Source of the DNA: Amorphophallus konjac
Lineage: Eukaryota > Streptophyta > Magnoliopsida > Alismatales > Araceae
Length of the DNA stretch: 64,000 nucleotides
NCBI GenBank assembly: GCA_022559845.1
Contig: CM040123.1
Coordinates: forward strand, 298,084,642-298,148,641
Reading direction: 5' to 3'
Both the position numbers and the translations under genes were made by a program. Under the pieces are notes generated by a model. It was not told where the DNA came from. It did not search any database and was given only the letters and a program-made list of their open reading frames with translations. Shown here in pieces: positions 46,021 through 54,654 of this stretch (the first letter of the stretch is position 1; every line of letters starts with the position of its first letter).

Positions 46021-48777
46021 TCATTGGGGTATGTCGAGTGGTTTCAATTTCCCTGCTGGTCTGAAATGTTCGGCCTTAACTTGCTGACATACCAAACATC
46101 TGCTCACAAAACCTGCAACTTCTCTTTTCATATTCGGCCACCAAAAGGACCTTTTCAAATCTCGGTACATCTTAGTGCCTCCAGGATGAATGGTATATCT
46201 GGATCTATGAGCTTCCTCAAGAATTTTGTTCTTTATTGTAGCCTCATCCGGAACACAAGTTCTGCCTTTAAATAATAATCTACCATCATCGGCCAACATG
46301 AAATCAGGTCTGCTACTCAAGCTTCCCTTGATCTCTACCAACTCGGGATCATTATCTTGCAAGGACTTGATCTCTATCAATAATTCAGGTTTAAGTTGAA
46401 TCTGAGCAATCAAGATCCGATCATTGTCAATATTGAGATCCAGACTAGATAATTGTTCCAACAATCTCCATTCTTGTAACATGAGACTTGACAATCTAGC
46501 TACCGGCTTCCGGCTTAATGCATCTGCCACAACATTACCTTTGCCAGGATGATACTCAATCGAGAAGTCGAAGTCTTTCAAGTACTCCAACCATCTCCGC
46601 TGCCTCATGTTGAGTTCCTTTTGAGAAAATAAGTACTTCAAACTTTTATGATCTGAAAACACTGTAAAGGTTTCTCCATACAAGTAATGCCTCCATATCT
46701 TTAAAGCAAACACGACTGCAGCAAGTTCCAAATCATGAACAGGATAATTATCTTCGTGCTTCCTCAACTGCCTAGAGGAATAGGCAATCACCTTCCCATG
46801 CTGCATGAGTACACAGCCTAAGCCAATACCTGAAGCATCAGTATAAACAACGAATCCTCCTTCACCAGAAGGTAAAGCCAAAACAGGTGCAGTAGTCAAA
46901 CACTCCTTCAGAGTCTGAAAGCTTCGCTGACAATCATCTGACCAATCAAACTTATTCTCCCTGCGGGTTAATCTTGTCATAGGTACTGCAATCTTGGAGA
47001 AATCTTGAATAAATCTTCGGTAATAGCCTGCCAGGCCTAGAAAACTTCTAACTTCAGTTGCACTAGTAGGCTGCTCCCAATTCTTCACTGCCTCAATCTT
47101 CGAAGGATCAACAGAAATACCTTCCTTGGTGATAATATGTCCGAGAAAGGACACTTCTTGTAGCCAGAACTCACACTTACTGAACTTAGCATATAGCTGA
47201 TGATCTTTCAATAGTTGCAATGCCATTCTCAGATGTTCAGCATGCTCCAATTCACTCTTGGAATAGATCAAGATGTCATCAATAAAGACCACGACCCATT
47301 GATCAAGATAGGGCCGAAATACATCGTTCATCAACTGCATGAAAGCTGCTGGAGCATTCGTTAGACCAAAAGGCATAACGACAAATTCAAAATGACCATA
47401 CCTGCTGCGGAAAGCTGTTTTATAAATGTCCTCTTCCTTAATCCGCAACTGGTGATATCCAGATCGAAGATCGATCTTAGAGAAATATTGAGCTCCCGCT
47501 ATCTGGTCAAATAACTCGTCAATCCTCGGCAAGGGATATTTGTTCTTGACAGTCTGCTGGTTTATTTGCCGATAATCAATGCACAACCTCATCGAACCAT
47601 CTTTCTTCCTGACGAATAACACAGGGGCTCCCCATGGAGAAGTACTAGGACGAATAAAACCCTTCTCGAGTAATTCCATCAGTTGCTGCTTCAGTTCCCT
47701 CAGTTCCGCAGGAGACATACGATAAGGAGCCTTAGAAATAGGAGCTGTGCCAGGAATAAGATCAATAGAAAAGATAACTTCCCGCTCAGGCGGAAGTCCT
47801 GGTAGTTCTTCTGGAAAGACATCAGGAAAATCTCGGACAACAGGAATGTCCTTGATCTCCATCTGTTGCTCAGGGGTTGCACAAACAAAGGCTAGAAATG
47901 CCTCACACCCATGCCTCAAAAGCTTATCAGCTCGAAGAGCCGAAATGAGTGGTACGGAGTTATGGTGCTTGACTCCCGTAAAAGATAAACCAGAATGTCT
48001 AGTAAAAGTCACTGAGCTAGAACTACAGTGAACATTGGCCTCATACTTAGCCAACCAATCTGCTCCTAGGATTACATCATAATCCTTCATATCCATGCAG
48101 ACCAAATCTGCTGGAAAGTTCTGTTCACCAATCATAACCCTACTAGAAGGATAGAAATACTGGATTGTTGATCTAGTGCCAATAGGGGTTGAAATCTCTA
48201 ACGGAGTATTCATCAAAACGGGTTCCACAGCTAATGACTTAGCAAATCTCCGTGAAATAAAAGAATGTGTTGCACCAGTATCAAAGAGAGCAAACGCGGG
48301 CTTATCGATTATAGTAAGGGTACCTTCGACGAGTCCGCCATCATCAGAAATCCCAGTCTCCTCTGCATGTAAAGCTTGAAGCTTGCCTTGTGGTTTCTTG
48401 AAGACTAGAGGTTTTGCCGGTGTAGCTTGCTCCGATATGAGAGGACAATTGGGGATACGGTGCTCCTTGCTTCCACATCGCAAACAGGCGCCTAGCTTGC
48501 GCCAGCACTCCTCTATCTTGTGACCCGGACGATCACAATAGTTGCACACGCCCTTGAATGGAACAATAGGGCCAGGCTTCTTGTCTTCATGCCTCGGCAT
48601 CTTGCCCTTCCACGATCCCGACCCGCTCCACGAACCAGGTCCACTAACATGCCTCTTCTTGGTATACCCGGGTTTGACACTCCCGGAACCCGTAGGTAAT
48701 TCTTTCTTGGTGCCTTTCCCACGGATTCTCTCCGTCATTTCAAGAGTATCCTCTAAAACTTGCGCTTTCCTCACCAT
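46021..48777 (-). pseudogene. pol: Element F Gag C-terminus, protease, RT, RNase H, integrase zinc domain
   Basis: An open 918-codon frame. Two CCHC knuckles ([14 protein letters not shown], residues 78-91, and [14 protein letters not shown], 98-111); protease with [10 protein letters not shown] (~165-174); RT with [20 protein letters not shown] and the [11 protein letters not shown] catalytic box; RNase H with [14 protein letters not shown] and [13 protein letters not shown]; and the integrase HHCC domain ([11 protein letters not shown] to [11 protein letters not shown]). It lies one frame back from the Gag N-terminus and stops at TGA 46,021-46,023, where IPxWKW is expected. Otherwise it looks freshly functional. 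Confidence 0.93.
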
Positions 48778-49358
48778 CTCGGAATAAGTGGAATCTCCAT
48801 CGGTGCCAATTGGTTGATATAATGAAGCTTCAAACTATTGAGAAAGCGCTTCGCCTTCATCTTCTCGGTGGAAATGAGATGTGTAGCATATCGAGAAAGC
48901 CGTGCGAATTGAGCCTCATACTCTGCCACGGACAAACCTCGCTGTTTCAAGGCCGCGAACTCTGCCGCTTTCTTCTCTTGCACTCTATCGGAAAAATACT
49001 TGCTGTTGAAGAATTCCTCGAACTCTTCCCACATAACTTGCCGATCTCCGAGAGTTGCCTTGATAGAATCCCACCAAGTACGTGCATCATGTTCCAGTTG
49101 AAATGTGGACAAAAGGACACGCTCCTGGTTGGTGCATTGCATAACTTCAAAGATTCTCCCCATCTCATCTAGCCAGTGCTCGGCTTGGTCAGGGTCAGTC
49201 GAACCAGCGAATCTAGGCGGGTTCATTCCGCGGAAGTTCCGGTATAGATCACCGGTGCCATGCTGTGCCGCTCCTGCCTGAGCTACTTGCTGAAGGGCCT
49301 GAGTAAGGCCTTGAACCGTACGCTGCAGGTTCCTCCATTCAGCACGATCAGCTGCCAT
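48771..49358 (-). pseudogene. gag: Element F Gag N-terminal region
   Basis: 195 codons from MAADRAEWRNLQ. Capsid-type motifs are NPPRFAGSTDPDQAEHWLDEM, VLLSTFQLEHDARTWWDSI, EEFFNSKYFSDRVQEKKAAEF, SVAEYEAQFARLSRYATH and [20 protein letters not shown]. The frame ends shortly after, where one base is missing relative to the expected YSEMVRKAQ continuation, which is found at 48,777 in the -1 frame. A single-base loss is the simplest reading. Confidence 0.9.
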
Positions 49359-49692
49359 CTACAAGGGAAATAGATTACTTAGGTTCAAATAAGATAGATA
49401 ATTACACGATTAAGAAACGAACTTAACCCAAGTTCTACCCAATCTCACAGGTCAGGTCTTAAACTTTTACAAGGTTAGGGATCTAGTGCACCTAGACACG
49501 ACCAAAAACTCGGTACCTGGCGGAGGTAATCGGTCCGAAGACCACTCGCGCAAGTGTGCGACCTTCCCGATAGGCGTAGCCTAACGTTCGGGCAACACCT
49601 TTTTATATACCGGTTATTGGGATGCAATGCAAGAAAACTTAAACTTAGGGAACCTAGGAATGTGAAACCTAGGGCTCTGATACCAACTAAAC
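49359..49692 (-). promoter_or_regulatory. Element F leader: primer-binding site and shared structured block
   Basis: Minus TGGTATCAGAGCC at 49,685-49,673 is the tRNA-iMet primer site, seven bases from the 5' LTR. The block at 49,630-49,491 matches the leaders of B and C. Its UUCG hairpin (49,546-49,529) reads AGTGGTC-TTCG-GACCGAT, with G-C where B and C have A-T. The GCGC-loop hairpin is at 49,556-49,543. The sister family D has the same primer site and flanking CCTAGG sequence but no such block. Confidence 0.82.
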
Positions 49693-52600
49693 TGTCACGC
49701 CCCGAACAAGGCGGAAGTATCGGGACGTACAGTTAGGGACACGCTAGCAAGAGAGGGAACTAAGTTTAAAACAATACACAAGTGCTACAAGATGGAAATG
49801 CTAAATGATCATTAATAAACCACGACTAATACAATAATCCTCAAGTTCAACTTAATACAACTGGAATAACAACCACTAAGACTCAACAACAAACTGAAAC
49901 TAAAAGATCTCCAAACACAACTAAAGAATAAACACACTGCTAACACACTAGAACTGATACACTCAAGACATCACTCCTGCCCTTCCCCATCGGTAAGCGC
50001 GTCACCTGAAAAGCCTGGAAAGGGGGGGAAACAACGGGGTGTGAGCTGACGCTCAGTAGGAAATAACAGACATGTATAAGTGATTAACAGTTTAATTACA
50101 TTTTCAAAATGTCATGCTACAAATGATAAAAACAATAAAAAGATAACGATGATATCACGAAACGAACTTCAAAGATCTTGCAAGGTCAAGAAATATAATG
50201 AATAGAATAGTAAGACAAGAATTTACTACAGGAGATAACAATAAAAGTTGGCCATATCAAGTCAATTCAAGTCATGTCAAGCACGTATGTAATTTCATTT
50301 CCACGTCCAAGTAATGAGCAAGTACAGTAACCACAAGTAGAGTATAGAACAGTGACGAGTGGAAAGTAAAAAGTAGTAGAAAGTAATGTAGAGAGTAGTG
50401 AGAGAGTAGTGGAGAGAGTAGTGGACAGTCCTAGATTTAACACATGTCAAGTACTGGTGCCAAATGCCACACCTAGTCATTCACCTCCCAGGGGTACACG
50501 TAGTGTTCGGGCGCTCTTCCCAGGACCAGACCGAGCCCTTAATTGTTTGCCAGGCATTGATTTCTTTGGATCAAAGATCCCACGAATCTAGACTTCCACA
50601 GTTTATGGCCAGAATTCCAAGGTTTAAACTAAGTAGCAATAACAACTTCAAGTAGGAAGGAGATTCATTTCCAGAATTTCAAGGTAAGTATAATCATCAA
50701 GGAGATTGAAATCAAGTCACAACAAGAGTTAATCGTGCTGCGCTACTGTACAACAGCAGCAATCAAACAAGCTAATCAACATATTAATCCTAATCATCAA
50801 GTTAAGATATCATGATTTAACCATTATCATTTGCATTAAGACAATTGCCAAGAAGCTGATTCAAGATGATAAGGCAAAGAACAACTCCCACAGGAGTGAA
50901 ATAGAATGCATTAACAGAGATTTAGTTACACCATTAACCACTAATTATGTGGGTTTCTATTTAATCTTGTATGCATTGAAATGAAGATGATAAACGGTGT
51001 GTTTTTATACTAAGTTTGCATGTATGGACCAATGTTAATTGAAACTAAAAGGGTACATGAATAGGTCATTAGTTCCTCAAAAATGTAGTTTTCAAAGTGT
51101 TTAGGTTGAATGGTTTGATTCCCCGATGATCCGGATTGATCCCCGGGTCAAATCATCAAAAAAAACGGGTTTACAATGCATGGGTCGACCCTTTGGGTCG
51201 ACCCCTGGAAAAATTCCAGGGATGGGTCGACCCCTGGCTACCTGGCTGCATGGGTCGACCCATGGGTCGACCCCTGCAGGTTGTGGGTCGACCCATTGGG
51301 TCGACCCCTGCAAGGCAGCAAGCTGCTGCTTGCAGGGCTGAAATGGGTCGACCCGTGGGTCGACCCCTGGGTTTCCAGACCCAAAAAGCGATGAAATCTC
51401 CACGAATTTGGGGTCTAAAAGTATTGGGATCATAACCATAGACTCTAGGGTTAATAATATGCATCTTAGGGTCATAAAACACACTTTTAAATCACGAATT
51501 TCGATAGGAATCCAATGAAATAAATCCTATTCTATGAAGAACACAAGTAAAGTCTAGCTTGCTAGCATGCTTCTAATAACACACGAAATACTCTAGGCAT
51601 GATCTATAAAAATTGGGGATTTTGATGTCAAAAGAAAGCTAACATGCTATTGATTACATTCATGTATGTTAATTAGAAATTGGGCTGTTATCACCTACCT
51701 CAAATTGAAGAAGGAACTCGAAACCTAGAATAAAGAACAACTTGACAGCACCTCACTAAAACTTCGATATCTCCTCGGATACCTAATGAAAATTGGGGCT
51801 TTTGCCACCAATGGAAAGAGCTCGATGAGAGGTACGATTTGCTATACTCATGATCAAGATTTGGTTGAGAATTCCTACCTCAATAGATTGATCAAAGAAG
51901 GATGAAGGGAAGCCAACGGCCTACTGACCGACCTCCACAAATCGAACTAGATCTCTCCAGATCCGAAATTTCAGCGAACCCCACAGCAGCCAAATGAAAG
52001 AAGACTCGTAGGGCTTCATTTTGATAGCTCATAGAGCTTCTGGAGCCTTCTGAATTGGGAGTATTTGCTGCTGCAAGCTACGAGTTTAGAAACGGCGCCG
52101 AAATCCTTGACTTGACCAAACTATGTCGGCAGCACGTTTTGGGGCTAAGTTTACCTCAAATTGATTGAGGGTAAATGTTCCTTACATTGTGGCCTTCTAT
52201 TTGCCCCTGATTTCAGATCATTTGGTTGAGTAATCAGGTCGAATTTGATGTTCAAAGTTTGGGTGAATAGTGAATACGAATTTGGGTTAGGTGGGTTATA
52301 AGTCAGGCTTAATCCACTGATTAGGCCTAGATAATCATTTAATTAGGCTTACTCCAAGAAGACAAAAGTGTTAGTCAAAGTATCTATTATTTAATTACTA
52401 TTTTTATGAATTTTTATATGGTAAATAAAATTCCATTTCTACTATTCCGTAATTAATTAAATATTAAGTTCGGAAGAATTAGTTCGCTAATTCGGCTTAA
52501 TAAACGATTGTATTAGGCTTAATTGTAGAAGACAAAGTTGATAAACAAAATTAATTCTACAAGATGTGATTTTTGGGGATTTTTAGAAAATAGTAGAAAA

Positions 52601-52736
52601 ATGACTTATTCTATTAATTAATTAATTAATCTAATTAATTTGGATAATTCTCATTAATTTCGAATAACTTCAAATAAAATCCAAATAATTACAAATAACT
52701 TTCTAAATAAATTTCTAAAGAATTTGGGGTCTTACA
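49693..52736 (-). repeat. Element F 5' LTR (right)
   Basis: A 3,044-bp LTR paired with the left copy; ~16 substitutions, two 1-bp indels and one 12-bp palindrome-unit difference were seen by eye. The GGGTCGACCC cluster is at 51,182-51,370 (nine copies). Confidence 0.94.
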
Positions 52737-53456
52737 TGTGCCCATGGGAGTTGATTGATCACGGTATTGGCATTATACCGAAGTGCATGACTAGCTTGAT
52801 TGAACATTCCACAATTCTTGTACTTGACTTGATATTACATGACTTGCGTGGCCCGAAAAAGGGTAATTTCATACTTGCGTGCTTGAACGTGATAGCCAAA
52901 TTCCAACATGACATGATGAATACACTTGCTTGAATATCTTGATATCTTTTGATATAAGTTCTTGAAAGTTCATGACTAGTTCTCGTCGCTATCTTATTGT
53001 TATACACTCTCTCTATTTTGTCGTTTTATGCGAGCATTCATAGCTATAGTGCATTCATGAAAGATGTAATCACTTAAACCCATTGCTAGTTCTTGAGATA
53101 TAATTTCCTACTGAGCGTTCGCTCACTTAGTGTTTCCCTACTTTTCAGGTAAGTCCGACGATGAGGGAACTCAAACGGATGGGGAAAATCAAGAGTGAAA
53201 GAGCTAGAGCTTCTCCCGTGTTATCTAGTCTTTTTCATATTTTCTTGAGTCAACCTTGTATTTTTCCTTTATTTTAGTTAGTACTTCAAAGGTTTGTAAT
53301 AGACATATTCTTATGAAGGAATAAAGGATTGGGTTATCTTTACTTTTGCGCATCTCTGATTTTGGTGTCGAATACACTAATACTCTGATTGACATGATTG
53401 ATATAAACTCGTCACGCGTCTCCAGGTATCTTCCGCTCTCGGGGCGTGACACTGCC

Positions 53457-53522
53457 CCGGGCACATGTGCCAACATGAGTTCGGTGGAATGATGGACAAC
53501 GCTGTGGGGTTCAAATTTCATA
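53457..53522 (-). pseudogene. En/Spm transposase-like gene, upstream part of split exon
   Basis: 66 nt of exon with a splice acceptor (TTGCAATTGCAG) at its minus-strand start. It contains KFEPHSVVHHSTELMLAHVPG and continues through one CTGCC into 16,826-16,768 (STFRDFPMSVHDSLYNMFF), ending at a GTAAGT donor. The frame is uninterrupted across the retroelement junction. Confidence 0.7.
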
Positions 53523-53577
53523 CTGCAATTGCAAATGTCAAAATATTCATATTAGACAGTTGAATGCTAATTAATGT
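53523..53577 (-). other. Intron remnant of the transposase-like gene
   Basis: AT-rich bases between the exon acceptor and the left end of element G. AATGT at 53,573-53,577 would be the left copy of G's target duplication; the right copy is outside the window. Confidence 0.5.
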
Positions 53578-54342
53578 TGAAGAGGCGAAATCTCGCACTT
53601 GTATCCTAAGCGGGCTGTGGATCACCTGAAGATGAACTGCAAGACTGGGAAACATATCAGAGGGCCCAGGGGGTTTCCCTGGGGTAAAACCCTCCGATGG
53701 CTAAGTCAGTAGAGCTGTGGTGGAAGCAATAATGGGGAGGAGAAAAGTTAGTGCGCGAGATTCCTCTCCACCAGAGGGTGAAGCGGATTGCTCAGGAGTT
53801 TGGGTATATGAGTACCTGAATGGCTCTCTCTTTCCATCGGAGGGTAGCCCTGGTTTAAATAGTGTGCCGCCTTCAGGAGTCCTGCAAGCTGAGGGGTCTC
53901 CGGCGGGAGTTACGTCCTCAATGTGGGCTTTCATGGCCTTATCGTGGGAACGTTATCGCCTTGAAGTCCGGCGGTTTCTTGACTCCCCTATCCGTTGGGG
54001 ACTCTTAACGGCAGCACGAACGGATGATATTTGGTCTGGCCGAGCTCTTGAAACGCCAGCCCTGTCCGGGCGATGGGCATAGCTCGGCGAAAGAGGGATC
54101 GGATAGGTCGGTGAATGCCTGTCTCTCCCGGGCGGGGAAAAATGACTTGGACCGGACCTTCCTTATGACCTGACCATCACTTGGGCCCTCCGAGCCTAGG
54201 GGCCTCCGGGGAGAGTTGGTTCCTCGAGTGTTTGTTTATTGGGCTTTTCTTTTCTGAGTGGGCCCTGTGGGCTGTCACTCAGGTGGGCTTGCCTCGTTGG
54301 ACCCTGTTGGGTCTAGTTGGGCTGCTCTTTGGGTGGGCTACA
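53578..54342 (-). repeat. Element G 3' LTR (left)
   Basis: About 765 bp, TGAAGAGG to GTGGGCTACA (TG...CA), followed by a purine-rich tract on the minus strand. The right boundary rests on the TG/CA rule and the tract, because the other LTR is truncated. A possible TATA-like box is minus CTATTTAAACC near 53,853-53,863. Confidence 0.7.
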
Positions 54343-54654
54343 GAAATCCCCCTCTCCACTTGTCCCCCTCCTACTCCCGAGCCATGAAGGCTCGGTCGAG
54401 TAGCTTTTGAGGCTTTGGACCGGCGTGGCTCAGGTGGGTGGAATTCTGTTGGCGTGATGGAGCCACATGTAGTGGTCGCCTGGGCCCGTAATGATGATCC
54501 TGACGGATTTGAACTGAAGGCCCCCCCTTTTCTCAGAGCACGGAACGACGCGCCGCCTTCCTCCAGGGTTTTATAGGCGTTGGGCGCTGTTCGTCGTTCT
54601 AGGCTTCTCAGGGTTTTGGGCTTTCCTTAGTTTCTTTGCTTCTGGGGCTCCTTG
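54343..54654. other. Polypurine tract of G and leader of the antisense ORF
   Basis: At 54,343-54,371 the minus strand reads a long purine-rich run (GGAGGGGGACAAGTGGAGAG...), the likely polypurine tract. On the plus strand, TTTTATAGGC near 54,567-54,576 could serve as a weak TATA box for the antisense ORF starting at 54,655. Nothing else is seen. Confidence 0.55.

Larger units (their letters stand above)
41833..52736 (-). mobile_element. Chromovirus F (Tekay-like, near full length), TSD TGTGC
   Basis: A 10,904-bp element is flanked by TGTGC (41,828-41,832 and 52,737-52,741). Its ends are TGTCACGCCCC and GGGGTCTTACA. The joined target matches LTR2 at ~34,370 (ACTTGTGCCCATGG). LTRs of 3,058 and 3,044 bp differ by about 16 substitutions and a few indels (~0.5%), so it is the youngest insertion apart from possibly C. 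It encodes Gag, protease, RT, RNase H, integrase and a chromodomain-like end, related to D at roughly 70% identity in Gag by eye. Only a few lesions break the frame. Confidence 0.96.
16832..53451 (+). mobile_element. Composite Tekay-like chromovirus, three LTRs, TSD CTGCC
   Basis: The outer borders are TGTAGCAACCC at 16,832 and GGGGCGTGACA at 53,451, flanked by CTGCC (16,827-16,831 and 53,452-53,456). Removing the block and one CTGCC rejoins the transposase exon in frame. Inside are LTR1 (truncated), a partial integrase region (E), LTR2, a near-complete internal region (D) and LTR3, all on the plus strand. One TSD around three LTRs fits unequal recombination between copies of a single insertion. 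LTR1 was later hit by element B and LTR3 by element F. The chromodomain-like C-terminus, tRNA-iMet primer site and long LTRs suggest the Tekay/Del clade. Confidence 0.9.
39682..53451 (+). repeat. LTR3 of composite (split by element F)
   Basis: The two parts, 39,682-41,832 (2,151 bp) and 52,742-53,451 (710 bp), sum to 2,861 bp, exactly the length of LTR2. It is interrupted by element F after TTGTGC. The TATA box is at 40,161-40,168. By eye it differs from LTR2 less in the first part than in the last 700 bp. Confidence 0.92.

Noticed and set aside
46021..46023. Programmed stop readthrough before integrase
   Set aside because: UGA followed by AAG is not a known strong readthrough context, and F has a second stop (TAA) two codons later.
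44965..49358. Integrated pararetrovirus
   Set aside because: Integrase, paired LTRs, 5-bp target duplications and a chromodomain-like end all indicate an LTR retrotransposon.
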